A stretch of 64,000 nt of DNA from the NCBI GenBank assembly GCA_025354385.1, contig JANXMZ010000082.1, forward strand, positions 62,001 through 126,000, read 5' to 3'. This document shows, one piece after another, positions 7,860-16,945 of the stretch. Every line of letters begins with the position of its first letter. The stretch's first letter is position 1. The stretch comes from Bacteroidota bacterium. Its GTDB lineage: Bacteria; Bacteroidota; Bacteroidia; NS11-12g; UBA955. The position numbers were made by a program, and so were the translations under genes. The notes beneath the pieces are model-generated. The model did no database searches, was not told the origin of the DNA, and saw only the letters and a program-made list of their open reading frames with translations.

Positions 7860-7882
7860 AACATACTGAGTGGTATGTTTTT
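7860..7882 (+). terminator. Rho-independent terminator
   Basis: AACATAC pairs with GTATGTT around a six-base loop, followed by a run of T. It begins 13 bases after the stop of the secreted-protein gene. The remaining spacer up to 8104 holds short AT-rich direct repeats (ATTCATAAAATT-like) and no gene that I can support. Confidence 0.75.
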
Positions 7883-8104
7883 CAAAATTCTTAAATTCAT
7901 AAAATTCAAAATTCATAAAAATTTTAATCTGTGTATCTGTGGCTCATTTAGTCCCGAGCAATGAGTTCCAACCACCGTTCATAGCCCTATATCACTCGCT
8001 TGTCGGAATCCTATTAATATAATCGGTGATTCTTATTCTTCGGTCGAAGGGCAGTTTGAGGTGTTTGGTTTTCGGCTAATGTTGTAGAAAAAATACTCCT
8101 TATT

Positions 8105-9448
8105 ATGGCTAGCAACTTCTCAAAAAAACTCAGTACCAAAAGCTTATTCATTGGTCTTATCTGTGCCTTCTTTTTAATCCCCGTTTTTTTTATCAGTCGC
8201 ATGGTGGCCGATAGACAAAACCGAAATGCCGAATCTGTAAAAGAGGTGGCCGAAAAATGGGGCGAAAAACAGTACATTGGAGGTCCTTATATATCACAAG
8301 GCGTGCTAGTAGAGAATGGCCTTAGCGTTCGTCAAGCTCATTTTTTGCCTTCTCAATTGAGCATTAGTGCTAAGGTAAAAACCGAGAATCGCAAACGCGG
8401 TATCTACAATGTACCCTTGTATAAAACAGAAGTGCTGATTAAAGGACGGTTCGATTCTAGCTTGTTAAATAAGTTAGGCATTGAGCATAGTAAGCTGCAA
8501 GACAAAGCCAATCTCAATTTGCATATCTCCGATTTAAAAGGACTGAGTTCGCCAGTAAGTTTGAAAATAGGCAACAAGGTGTACGAGTTTTCTTCGGGCT
8601 TGTCGAATAAAAATTTGTTCGATAACGGCATTCATTGCTCGGAGTATTTCGCCAACCTCGAAGCCCAAACTTTTGAAATTGCTTTTACCTTAAATGGCAG
8701 TCAGACTTTAGGGTTTGTACCACTTGGTAAAAACAATGATTTTAAAATGAGTGGCGACTGGGGTAACCCTTCGTTCTCGGGTGGATTTTTGCCACAATCG
8801 CGCAATGTTAAGAAAGATAGTTTTACCGCCCAATGGAATATCTTAGATTTAAATCGACCTTTTGCTCAACAAGGCTTTGATGATTTTATTAATTTTAAAC
8901 AAGAAGCTGTTTCCGATTACCGTGGTATTATTGAATTGCCCGAGCCTGCTTATTGCAACGTCAAATTTTTCGATCCAGTGACAGGGTATGTCAAAGCCTT
9001 GCGTGCCAATAATTATGCCTTCTTTTTATTGCTGATTGTATTTGTTGCTTTGTTCTTAGCCGAGTATTTAACAGGCGAAAATATTCATATCATACAATAC
9101 GTGGTGATAGGAGCAGCCATTACTATTTTCTATTTAATTTTATTGTCGTTCAGCGAGCATTTAGGTTTTAATAAAGCTTATTTGGTGGGCACCTTTATGG
9201 TCATTATACCGTTGTATATTTACATAAGATCTATTATTAATTCTAAAGTTTCTATACTGATTTCTATCATAACAAGTTTCTTGTTCGGTATGTTTTTCGT
9301 GATGCTGATATCGCAGGATTACTCACTGTTGATAGGCACTTTGGTGGCTTTCGGAGTGTTAATGGGTGTAATGTTCGTGACCAAGAATTTTGGGAAAAAT
9401 ACACCTCTGCCAGAAAAGGACCATGCAGAGTCGGGAGGAATCAATTAA
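8105..9448 (+). CDS. creD: CreD-like inner membrane protein
   Basis: A 447-residue protein of the CreD/Cet family. It has one N-terminal transmembrane helix (about 13-33), a periplasmic domain of some 270 residues and a cluster of five or six helices at the C-terminus (about 305-430). The segment EKWGEKQYIGGPYI just after the first helix is a family signature. CreD affects envelope integrity and resistance to colicin E2 or beta-lactams in enterobacteria, but its activity is unknown. No creABC-type two-component genes are adjacent here. The C-terminus ends 13 bases before the globin start, suggesting co-transcription. Confidence 0.9.
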   Translation: MASNFSKKLSTKSLFIGLICAFFLIPVFFISRMVADRQNRNAESVKEVAEKWGEKQYIGGPYISQGVLVENGLSVRQAHFLPSQLSISAKVKTENRKRGIYNVPLYKTEVLIKGRFDSSLLNKLGIEHSKLQDKANLNLHISDLKGLSSPVSLKIGNKVYEFSSGLSNKNLFDNGIHCSEYFANLEAQTFEIAFTLNGSQTLGFVPLGKNNDFKMSGDWGNPSFSGGFLPQSRNVKKDSFTAQWNILDLNRPFAQQGFDDFINFKQEAVSDYRGIIELPEPAYCNVKFFDPVTGYVKALRANNYAFFLLLIVFVALFLAEYLTGENIHIIQYVVIGAAITIFYLILLSFSEHLGFNKAYLVGTFMVIIPLYIYIRSIINSKVSILISIITSFLFGMFFVMLISQDYSLLIGTLVAFGVLMGVMFVTKNFGKNTPLPEKDHAESGGIN

Positions 9449-9461
9449 TTTTGCCTTCGCT

Positions 9462-9827
9462 ATGAAGAATGATATAAGAACAGAAGCCGACATTGAACTT
9501 TGGATGAATACTTTTTATGAGAAATTGCTAAAGGATGAAATAACGGCTCCTGTTTTTGCTCACCTCGACTTACCAGCCCACATGCCCAAGTTGGTGCATT
9601 TCTGGTCCTTTGTATTGCTGGATAAGGAAGGGTATAAAACCAATGTATTCGAAAAACACATTCATTTGAATTTGCAAAAAGAACATTTCGATACTTGGTT
9701 GAAATATTTTAGAGCCACCACCGATGAAATGTTCGAAGGCGAAAAAGCAGAAACCGCTAAACAAAGAGTAGGGATGTTGGCGACTACTTTTTACCACAAA
9801 TTGCATGGGGTTTACGAAAGTTTTTAG
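9462..9827 (+). CDS. Group III truncated hemoglobin
   Basis: A 121-residue haem protein of the truncated globin group III. The family pattern is visible: the N-terminal helix around IELWMNTFYEKLL, the FWSFVLL segment, HIHLNLQKEHFDTWL containing the likely proximal histidine, and the GMLATTFYHKL end. Group III globins bind oxygen or NO; the physiological role is unclear. An open frame extends 24 residues upstream over the creD end, but I choose the internal ATG because MKNDIRTE fits the family length and the start lies just after the creD stop. Probably the second gene of a creD transcript. Confidence 0.9.
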   Translation: MKNDIRTEADIELWMNTFYEKLLKDEITAPVFAHLDLPAHMPKLVHFWSFVLLDKEGYKTNVFEKHIHLNLQKEHFDTWLKYFRATTDEMFEGEKAETAKQRVGMLATTFYHKLHGVYESF

Positions 9828-9849
9828 GGGCTCAACCAGACATCGTTTT

Positions 9850-10167
9850 TTTTACCACATAAGTTAGATAAGTTTTTTTTCTTGTTTTGGGTTCTAACAT
9901 GATTTTGGGTTTACTCAAAACTTGGGGGTACTAATGTTACTTTTTAAGTGCACATAAGTTTTTTTTTACTTTGTAAAAAAAAGGGGAGTGTCTGACATTT
10001 GATTAAGGAATTAAAGTTGTTTTAGCACAACGCCATTTTTTGCAGAGCAAAAAATAACTTATCTGTTCTTTTAAGGATTTTTGACACATTCGAAATGTAT
10101 TTTTTTTGTCAATAGTTATAAATTGACTACGACCCAAATTAATTCTTATCTAACTTATGTGGTAAAA
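9850..10167. repeat. 318-bp element with 23-bp perfect terminal inverted repeats (MITE-like)
   Basis: Both ends are perfect inverted copies of 23 bases; the core is TTACCACATAAGTTAGATAA on the left (9852-9871) and its complement at 10146-10165. Inside there is no supported gene, but there are long T and A runs, a partial direct copy of CACATAAGTTTTTTTT near 9951, a TTGTTTTAGCACAA segment (10016-10029) that recurs within the following subtilase gene at its signal-peptide end, and the hairpin at 10036. The element ends 27 bases before the subtilase start and must therefore include or displace its promoter. Target duplications are not obvious. Confidence 0.6.
10036..10054 (+). repeat. T6-GC-AGA-GC-A6 hairpin, copy 2 of 2
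   Basis: Same fold as 1995-2015 with a compensatory base pair (G:C for A:T beside the central pair). It lies inside the inverted-repeat element upstream of the subtilase. Confidence 0.45.
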
Positions 10168-10194
10168 TCTCCCAGTTTCACGATATTTGTAACT

Positions 10195-12420
10195 ATGATT
10201 TTACCATTACGCTCCCTTGTTTTAACCTGTTCCTTGTTTCTATTAACAGTTGTTTTAGCACAAAATAATTTATCTAATAGCTCGCGCATTGCCTTGGCCG
10301 ACAAGGACTATGCGCTTGTGAATACCACTGGCGAAACACATGCACTTGTATTCGTAAATGAGTTGGCCACCGATTCAATTTTTAAAGCCAATGGTATTTT
10401 TGTGAATGGAAAATTTGGACAAGTTTGGTCCATTTCATTTGATTCCAATTTGTTTAACAAAGTTCAATCCTTGCCTTGTATTGCCTATATCGAATTAGCG
10501 AATAAAGCGACAGCGGCCCGTTATAAAAATGATTTGGAAAGACAAGCTACTTCGGTAGATAAAGTACAAAATGGGTTGCAAAATTCATTGCCCCTCAATT
10601 ACACTGGTAAGGGCGTAATTGTGGGCATAGTGGACATTGGTTTTCAAGGTAATAATCCAACATTTTTTAATGCAGCGGGTAATAAAAACAGGATCATTAA
10701 ATGGTGGCAGCAAAGCAATAAGAATGGCACACCTCCTACAGGCTACAGCTATGGTACTGAGTTTACAGATAGCACTACAATTATTAATGGCAATGATATG
10801 GATGGTGCACATGGCACTCATGTGGCAGGTATTGCGGCTGGCAGTGGCTTAACCACACCAAATTTGCAATACCGAGGCATGGCTCCCGAAGCTGAATTTG
10901 TGCTCGTATCTATTAAATATTCCAATGATACTTTAGGTGGCAGCGCCTTGGGTGATTATGTGGTTGCCAATCCAACGATTATAGATGCGTATAAATATAT
11001 TTTTGATTACGCCCAATCTGTTGGCAAACCTGCAGTCATTAACCTAAGCTGGGGCATGCATACAGGGCCTCACGATGGCAGTAGTTTATTTGATAAAGCC
11101 ACTGATGCATTAGTAGGTAAAGGCAAAGTATTGGTAGGCGCCAATGGCAACGAAGGCGATAATAATATGCACTGGAATTATTCTTTTGCAAATGATACTG
11201 CCTCTACCATTGTGATAGAAAATTATAGAGAAGGTCGAAACCGCGAGAGTGTTTACACCGATTTTTGGGGAAGTGCCAATACCAATTTTGCCATGCAAAT
11301 ACAGATATTGGATACCAATAAAAAATTAATAACTCAAACACCTTTTATAAGCAGTGCAAGCGATAAAGTGAATACCTTTAATTTAAATGCGGATACCTCG
11401 CAGTTTAAAATTGTAATGGTTTGTCAACAAAAAAATATTTTAAATAATAAACCTAATATCACTTTGATGGCCGATCAGTTTAAGCCAAAAAAGTACATCA
11501 TAGTTGTAAAAATGACATCATTGAATTCCGAAGTGCATGGATGGAATACTGGTGCTGTGCGCGAGTGGACCAGCGGTTCGTTCAGAAATAAAGTTGGCAA
11601 ATTAGATTTTAGCGCAACTTTTATAGATGGCAATACCAACTCTACCAATGGCGAAAATGGGGGTACTTCTAAGTCCGTCATTTCGGTAGGTGCTATGGCT
11701 GCCCGAAGTGCCTATAAAAATGTAAAAGGTGTAGCAATGAATGATACGCCTTATGTATTTCCTGGTCGTATTACCAGATTCAGCAGCAAGGGGCCAACCA
11801 TTGATGGTAGAATAAAACCTGATATTTCTGCACCAGGGTTTGATGTACCGTCATCTGTTAATAACAAACAATTTGAACCTTGGATGATAGACCGTACATT
11901 GTTAAAATCAGTATTCAGAAACGATACCAATTATTGGACAGCCTTTAATGGAACTTCCATGGCTTCGCCCCATGTATGTGGTATAGTAGCTTTGATATTA
12001 CAAGCCAATCCGAATTTAACGGCCAATGATATTAAAACCATTTTGCATTTAACGGCTACACAAAATTCTGCCACAGGCACCTTACCTAATAATCAATATG
12101 GTTATGGAATTGTGAATGCTTACGAAGCCGTGAAAATGGCATTGCAATTTGCCAACGTTAATACTTTAAATAAAGGGCAATCAGTTACCATATATCCCAA
12201 TCCTGCTAGCAATGAACTCAACATAAAAATGCTAAATAATGGGTTGAGTTGCAATTATAAAATAATAAATGCCATGGGCCAGTTGGTAAAATCTGGTATC
12301 GCGAATGCCACCTTAAATCAAGTAGCCAATATCAATATTGATGATATCAGACATGGTTTTTATATATTAGAAATTGCAGCCGGTGGAGAATTTTACGCCT
12401 TTAAATTCGAGAAAAATTAG
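10195..12420 (+). CDS. Secreted subtilisin-like serine protease (S8) with type A T9SS sorting domain
   Basis: A 741-residue peptidase. A signal peptide covers about the first 23 residues (MILPLRSLVLTCSLF...VLAQ), followed by a propeptide-like region and an S8 catalytic domain with Asp147 (IVDIGF, where DTG is more usual), His206 in DGAHGTHVAG and Ser588 in NGTSMASPH. The long spacing between His and Ser indicates an insert of more than 200 residues, as in Bacteroidota subtilases. The last 75 residues are a T9SS type A tail (IYPNPASNELNIK ... GFYILEI). It is thus predicted to cross the outer membrane by type IX secretion and to be released or surface-bound. The upstream open extension is rejected in favour of the ATG that starts the signal peptide; the inverted-repeat element ends just before it. 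Confidence 0.92.
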   Translation: MILPLRSLVLTCSLFLLTVVLAQNNLSNSSRIALADKDYALVNTTGETHALVFVNELATDSIFKANGIFVNGKFGQVWSISFDSNLFNKVQSLPCIAYIELANKATAARYKNDLERQATSVDKVQNGLQNSLPLNYTGKGVIVGIVDIGFQGNNPTFFNAAGNKNRIIKWWQQSNKNGTPPTGYSYGTEFTDSTTIINGNDMDGAHGTHVAGIAAGSGLTTPNLQYRGMAPEAEFVLVSIKYSNDTLGGSALGDYVVANPTIIDAYKYIFDYAQSVGKPAVINLSWGMHTGPHDGSSLFDKATDALVGKGKVLVGANGNEGDNNMHWNYSFANDTASTIVIENYREGRNRESVYTDFWGSANTNFAMQIQILDTNKKLITQTPFISSASDKVNTFNLNADTSQFKIVMVCQQKNILNNKPNITLMADQFKPKKYIIVVKMTSLNSEVHGWNTGAVREWTSGSFRNKVGKLDFSATFIDGNTNSTNGENGGTSKSVISVGAMAARSAYKNVKGVAMNDTPYVFPGRITRFSSKGPTIDGRIKPDISAPGFDVPSSVNNKQFEPWMIDRTLLKSVFRNDTNYWTAFNGTSMASPHVCGIVALILQANPNLTANDIKTILHLTATQNSATGTLPNNQYGYGIVNAYEAVKMALQFANVNTLNKGQSVTIYPNPASNELNIKMLNNGLSCNYKIINAMGQLVKSGIANATLNQVANINIDDIRHGFYILEIAAGGEFYAFKFEKN

Positions 12421-12453
12421 ACTTTAGCTTATTATTGCATTTTATATTCAATA

Positions 12454-13512
12454 ATGAGTCAGGAACTATCTTTTTTTTCTCTTTTCATCCTTTTTGTCTT
12501 AACAGTTTTATCATTCGATTTAGGGATTTTTTCCAAAGGCAATAAAAATGTTTCGTTCAAAAATGCCTTGGGTTGGACTTTCGTTTGGGTGAGTTTTGCA
12601 ACCGCATTTTATTTTTTAATTAGAGAGTATGGCGGTACCTTAATGCATGGAATTAATTCTCCCGAAAAGTTGTTGGAGGTGGCTAGAAAGTATCAACCCG
12701 ATATGCAGTTTAAATCTTTGGATTATGCCGCCAATATGGACTTCTACAACGAAAGAATTTCGCTAGATTTTTTAACAGGCTACCTTATTGAATATTCTTT
12801 ATCAGTTGATAATTTGTTTGTCATCCTTTTAATATTTACGTCTTTTTCTGTGCCCGAAATTTATTACAAAAAAGTATTGTTTTGGGGCGTTTTGGGAGCC
12901 ATTGTTTTAAGAATGATTTTTATTTTTTTTGGGGCGGCACTGATAAGCTCATTTAGTTGGATACTCTATGTTTTTGGTGCATTTCTTGTTTTTTCTGGCG
13001 TCAAAATTTTATGGACCAAGGATATGGATGAAAGCATTGATGTAGAAAAGCACCCCATAGTTAGATTTACTTCAAAATATCTTCCGGTATGGAAAGATTA
13101 TGATGGTGCCAATTTTTTAACCATACAAAATGGCAAGAAATTTTTTACACCATTGTTTATTGTGGTATTGGTAATTGAGTTTAGCGATTTGATTTTTGCG
13201 GTAGACAGTGTTCCGGCTATTTTCGCCATTACCAAAGACCCTTACATTGTTTTTTTCTCTAATATTTTTGCTATTATGGGCTTAAGAAGTTTGTTTTTCT
13301 TGTTGAGCAATGTTATGCACTTATTTACCTATCTACAATACGGATTGGGCGTTTTGTTGGCATTTATAGGGTTTAAAATGCTATTTGAACATTGGTTTTT
13401 TGAAATTGGATTCACCAATATTCATTCTTTGATGGTCATTTTTGGGATACTCTCTGTTAGCATTATTTTAAGTCTATTATTCCCACCCAAGGAAGAAAAA
13501 GAGGTCACTTAA
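12454..13512 (+). CDS. TerC family integral membrane protein
   Basis: A 352-residue protein with about nine hydrophobic helices. TerC hallmarks are the acidic intramembrane motifs LIEYSLSVDNLFV (near 110) and VIEFSDLIFAVDSVPA (near 245), followed by SNIFAIMGLRSLFF. Family members include Alx and the tellurite-resistance TerC, and several export manganese; metal export at the inner membrane is the best inference. It lies 33 bases after the subtilase stop, possibly by readthrough, with no terminator seen between. A regulatory yybP-type riboswitch, common for such genes, is not visible. Confidence 0.9.
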   Translation: MSQELSFFSLFILFVLTVLSFDLGIFSKGNKNVSFKNALGWTFVWVSFATAFYFLIREYGGTLMHGINSPEKLLEVARKYQPDMQFKSLDYAANMDFYNERISLDFLTGYLIEYSLSVDNLFVILLIFTSFSVPEIYYKKVLFWGVLGAIVLRMIFIFFGAALISSFSWILYVFGAFLVFSGVKILWTKDMDESIDVEKHPIVRFTSKYLPVWKDYDGANFLTIQNGKKFFTPLFIVVLVIEFSDLIFAVDSVPAIFAITKDPYIVFFSNIFAIMGLRSLFFLLSNVMHLFTYLQYGLGVLLAFIGFKMLFEHWFFEIGFTNIHSLMVIFGILSVSIILSLLFPPKEEKEVT

Positions 13513-13601
13513 AAATTGCACCCTGTTTTTATACCTTAAATAGGGCAGATGGTCGAATTGGGTTTTTGTTTCAAATGAAGTGATGTAAAATTGAAAATCT
13601 T

Positions 13602-14882
13602 TTGAGAATATTATTAGGCATACAACTATTGAGAGAGAGTATCTCCATGGCACTTCATTCACTGGTGAATAATAAATTGCGCTCCTTCTTATCTTTATTG
13701 GGCATAGCCATTGGTATCTTTTGTATTATTTTAGTATTTACCATTGTAGATTCTTTGGAAGCCAATATCAAAAACAGTGTGCAGTCGCTTGGCAAGAATG
13801 TGGTGTATGTAGATAAGTGGCAATGGGCGGGTGGAGGCAATGATTACCCTTGGTGGAAATATGTCAACCGTCCGGATATTCAATTGCAGGAAGTAAAAAT
13901 GGTGAAAGCTCAACCAATCAGCGAAATGATAGAAGCTATTTCTTATACTTCCAATGAAAGTTCAACAATTAAAGCAGGAAAAAATAGCATAGAAGGTGCA
14001 GCCATTAATGGCTATACTTCTGAGTTTTCTAAAATACAGGATTTGGATATAGAGAACGGACGTTTTTTCAATGAAATGGAAGATAACAGTGGCTCACCTG
14101 TTTGTTTGGTAGGGGCCAATGTCGCTAAGAGTTTGTTTCCTGAGAAAAGTGTGGTGGTAGGCCAAAATATCACTGTTTTTGGCAAGCAGGTTACCATTAT
14201 TGGTCAATTAAAAAATCAGGGCGATAATATTATAAATATTGATTTTGATGACAATGTGTTGGTACCCGTCAAATTTTTGAGGTATGCGGCAGGCGATGGT
14301 TCAGGGCATAACAGCAATATGATTATAAAAGCCAAAGAGAATGTATCCATAGATGCTCTAACCGAGGAATTGCGTGGCACCATGCGCAGTATTCGCAGAT
14401 TAAAACCAGTTGAAGATGATAATTTTTCGTTGAATAAAATTTCATTTTTAAGTGATTCTGTGGGTGATTTTTTTAAAAGTGTAAGTGCTTTTGGCTTGAT
14501 AATTGGAATGTTTTCGCTTCTTGTTGGCGGCTTTGGCGTTGCCAATATCATGTTTGTTTCTGTCAAAGAAAGAACCAATCAAATTGGTATTCAAAAATCA
14601 TTGGGTGCTAAGAATGAATTCATTTTGGTGCAGTTTTTAACAGAAGCAGTTGTTTTAAGTGTAGTTGGCGGATTACTTGGCATATTGCTTACATGGCTAA
14701 TGGCCATGGGAGTTAATGTTTTTTTAGCTAAGTCTATGGAATCTAATTTTAGGTTCATATTAACCTCGGGTAATTTTGTAAAAGGGCTTCTATTTGCCAC
14801 TTCAATAGGCTTGGTAGCAGGCATTATTCCGGCATATAGGGCAAGCAAATTAGTGCCCGTAGAGGCTATCAGAAGCAAGTAA
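13602..14882 (+). CDS. ABC transporter permease, MacB/FtsX type
   Basis: A 426-residue MacB-like permease: an N-terminal helix (about 25-48) after the conserved NNKLRSFLSLLGIAIG segment, a MacB periplasmic core domain (about 50-280) and three C-terminal helices of the FtsX domain (about 295-415) with VKERTNQIGIQKSLGA. It would act with a LolD/MacB-type ATPase to move lipoproteins, peptides or drugs by mechanotransmission. No ATPase is adjacent; the nearest is the lone LolD-like gene at 42138-42788. The start is TTG; an ATG at 13647 would remove residues that align with the family N-terminus, so I keep the TTG. Confidence 0.87.
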   Translation: MRILLGIQLLRESISMALHSLVNNKLRSFLSLLGIAIGIFCIILVFTIVDSLEANIKNSVQSLGKNVVYVDKWQWAGGGNDYPWWKYVNRPDIQLQEVKMVKAQPISEMIEAISYTSNESSTIKAGKNSIEGAAINGYTSEFSKIQDLDIENGRFFNEMEDNSGSPVCLVGANVAKSLFPEKSVVVGQNITVFGKQVTIIGQLKNQGDNIINIDFDDNVLVPVKFLRYAAGDGSGHNSNMIIKAKENVSIDALTEELRGTMRSIRRLKPVEDDNFSLNKISFLSDSVGDFFKSVSAFGLIIGMFSLLVGGFGVANIMFVSVKERTNQIGIQKSLGAKNEFILVQFLTEAVVLSVVGGLLGILLTWLMAMGVNVFLAKSMESNFRFILTSGNFVKGLLFATSIGLVAGIIPAYRASKLVPVEAIRSK

Positions 14883-14958
14883 ATTTGCTTTGATTGAGCC
14901 TGTCTATAATTTCAATTAATTTTTTTCAGAACCTGTTTTTAATTCTGTTTTAATTCGG

Positions 14959-14966
14959 TACTTTTG
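14959..14966 (+). promoter_or_regulatory. -7 box TACTTTTG of the SRP RNA gene
   Basis: Perfect TAnnTTTG followed by C, four bases before the RNA 5' end inferred from base pairing. No clear -33 TTG. Confidence 0.6.
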
Positions 14967-14970
14967 CACC

Positions 14971-15058
14971 GCAAGTCTGCACGACCAGCTCCTTGTGAAC
15001 TCCCCCAGGGTGGGAACACAGCAAGGGCAGCAGGTTGAGCGGTGCGATGTGGGCTTGC
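14971..15058 (+). ncRNA. ffs: Signal recognition particle RNA (4.5S-type)
   Basis: Recognised from the conserved SRP Alu-less hairpin: the 5' and 3' ends pair (GCAAG with CTTGC), and the core has AGCTCCTTGTGAACTCCCCC followed by GGGAACACAGCAAGGGCAG and TGAGCGGTGCGATG, close to the Bacteroidota form of the RNA. It binds Ffh and guides ribosomes making membrane proteins to FtsY. A T-run (15061-15068) right after the closing stem serves as terminator, and a TACTTTTG box sits just upstream, so it is a stand-alone transcription unit. Exact ends are inferred from pairing and may be off by a few bases. Confidence 0.93.
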
Positions 15059-15101
15059 ATTTTTTTTGTTGAGTTTTCAAAAAGGATTCACATATCCAAT
15101 T

Positions 15102-15734
15102 TTAAGTAGGCATTTGGTCACTCATAAGAGAATTCAAGAAGTGTTTTAATACCAAATTCTTTTTCTTTTTGATTACAGCCAGTTTATCCATGTCCACATC
15201 AATATTTTCAAGTAGTATGGCACTCATAGTGATGAAGGATTGGGTGTCTAATAGGATGTTTAAAAAACTGTGAATCTCGTTAGTGGAGTGTTTAATTCTT
15301 TCACCTTTAACAATTGCAGTAAGGAAATTAATTTCATTTGTTCGGAAAGACATTATAACGCTAGAGAAGGTGTCATTTAAGTTGATTAGATTGTCTTTAG
15401 AAAGGCCATTTAGTTTAACAAGTGCAATCCAACCGTCAGTTCGAATTTCAAAATATTTGAGCATTTTAGTTTCGAACCCAGCAATGTGGCTGGTTTCTAC
15501 GTTAAGCCTTTCCCACAATCGCTCCATTTCAAATTTCATCACATGGCTAAAGAGTTCTTCTTTGTTTTTAAAATAATAATACAAAGCCGCCTTGTTGAAT
15601 CCTAAGGCATCCCCAATGTCATCAAGGGTGGTTTTGTTAAAGCCAAACTGTGTAAAACAGTTGGCAGCTTTTTCTAAAATTTCGATTCTTCTAGAATCAT
15701 TTTTAGAAGGGCGGCCTGGTTTTTTCTTTTCCAT
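15102..15734 (-). CDS. TetR/AcrR family transcriptional regulator
   Basis: A 210-residue repressor-type protein. The basic N-terminus is followed by a TetR helix-turn-helix (about 18-64), with TTLDDIGDALGFNKAALYYYFKNKEELF as the family core (written here across two helices). The C-terminal ligand domain is unlike any I recognise, so the inducer is unknown. It is monocistronic and divergent from mreB; the 174-base gap between them could hold an operator, and a loose palindrome around ATTGTTAGAACAAAG (15759-15773) lies near its start. The stretch after the SRP RNA terminator belongs to its 3' end. Confidence 0.9.
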   Translation of the reverse strand: MEKKKPGRPSKNDSRRIEILEKAANCFTQFGFNKTTLDDIGDALGFNKAALYYYFKNKEELFSHVMKFEMERLWERLNVETSHIAGFETKMLKYFEIRTDGWIALVKLNGLSKDNLINLNDTFSSVIMSFRTNEINFLTAIVKGERIKHSTNEIHSFLNILLDTQSFITMSAILLENIDVDMDKLAVIKKKKNLVLKHFLNSLMSDQMPT

Positions 15735-15908
15735 ATATTAATTATCTTAATTTTGTTTTAATTGTTAGAACAAAGTAATCTCTATTTTTTTTAACAAACA
15801 AATATATTTCAAAAAAAATCTAAAAATATTTTTCCGGATTGATAAATAATACTGTTTTATATCGTTATTTTGCGCTAACATATAATTTTATTAATATTAC
15901 GCACCAAA

Positions 15909-16934
15909 ATGGGATGGTTTAATTTTTTTACACAGGAATTAGCAATTGATTTAGGCACCGCCAATACGCTGATTATACACAAAGACCAAGTTGTCGTTGA
16001 TGAACCTTCCATTATTGCAATGGAGCGAAGTACTGGTAAGGTGATTGCCATTGGTCACGAGGCCATGCAAATGTTTGGTAAGGAAAATGATAATATCAAA
16101 ACTATTCGCCCTTTGAAGGATGGCGTAATTGCGGATTTTCATGCAGCAGAGCACATGATTCGAGGCATGATAAAAAAAATTAACAAATCAGGTAAATCAT
16201 TTTCACCTCAATTAAAAATGGTGATATGCATTCCATCTGGTATTACCGAGGTAGAAAAACGAGCTGTTAAGGATAGTGCCGATAGAGCAGGAGGCAAAGA
16301 AGTTTACATGATACATGAACCAATGGCCGCTGCAGTAGGTATTGGAATTGATGTTACTGAACCCATGGGTAATATGGTAATTGATATTGGAGGTGGTACT
16401 AGCGAGATTGCCGTTATCGCTTTAGGTGGCATTGTTTGCGATCAATCCATTCGCGTAGCAGGTGATGAATTTAATATGGATATTAGCGAGTATATGAAAC
16501 GTCAACATAATTTACTATGTGGCGAACGTACTGCGGAGAAAATAAAAATAAATGTAGGCTCAGCTTTAACAGAATTGGATAATCCCCCAGAGGATTACGC
16601 CGTATACGGAAGAGATTTAATGACAGGTATTCCAAAACAAGTGTTCGTATCGTATTCAGAAATTGCTTTGGCTTTAGATAAGTCAATTGTAAAATTGGAA
16701 GAAGCGGTATTGAAGGCTTTGGAAAATACTCCGCCAGAATTAGCAGCAGATATTTATCAAACCGGTATTCATTTAACTGGTGGTGGCGCCTTGCTAAGAG
16801 GATTAGATAAAAGGCTTTCTGCCAAAACCAAACTACCCGTTCATGTGGCAGAAGATCCATTAAGAGCAGTGGTAAGAGGTACTGGCATTGCTTTGAAAAA
16901 CATTGGTAAATTTAAATTCTTAATGACTTCATAA
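15909..16934 (+). CDS. mreB: Rod shape-determining protein MreB
   Basis: A 341-residue bacterial actin. Nucleotide-binding motifs are in order: phosphate 1 DLGTANT (about 14-20), phosphate 2 DIGGGTSEIAV (about 160) and the adenosine motif LTGGGALLRG (about 290). It forms membrane-bound ATP-dependent filaments that organise the elongasome (MreC, MreD, PBP2, RodA), all encoded directly downstream. The length is typical. A TATTTTG box, one base shorter than the -7 consensus, lies at 15866-15872. The presence of the complete set suggests a rod- or filament-shaped cell. Confidence 0.97.
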   Translation: MGWFNFFTQELAIDLGTANTLIIHKDQVVVDEPSIIAMERSTGKVIAIGHEAMQMFGKENDNIKTIRPLKDGVIADFHAAEHMIRGMIKKINKSGKSFSPQLKMVICIPSGITEVEKRAVKDSADRAGGKEVYMIHEPMAAAVGIGIDVTEPMGNMVIDIGGGTSEIAVIALGGIVCDQSIRVAGDEFNMDISEYMKRQHNLLCGERTAEKIKINVGSALTELDNPPEDYAVYGRDLMTGIPKQVFVSYSEIALALDKSIVKLEEAVLKALENTPPELAADIYQTGIHLTGGGALLRGLDKRLSAKTKLPVHVAEDPLRAVVRGTGIALKNIGKFKFLMTS

Positions 16935-16945
16935 TTGGTTTTTGA

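Noticed and set aside
7900..7950. Phrase resembling AATCTGTGTATCTGTGGC in the spacer before creD
   Set aside because: I recall similar short phrases in non-coding DNA of this phylum, but a single copy here gives nothing to support a repeat call.
8014..8277. Minus-strand open frame at the start of the creD-like gene
   Set aside because: Lies opposite the signal-anchor region of a well-supported gene and has no promoter or motif.
12421..12453. Manganese (yybP-ykoY) riboswitch upstream of the TerC gene
   Set aside because: The gap is 33 bases, too short for the riboswitch, and no conserved core is present.
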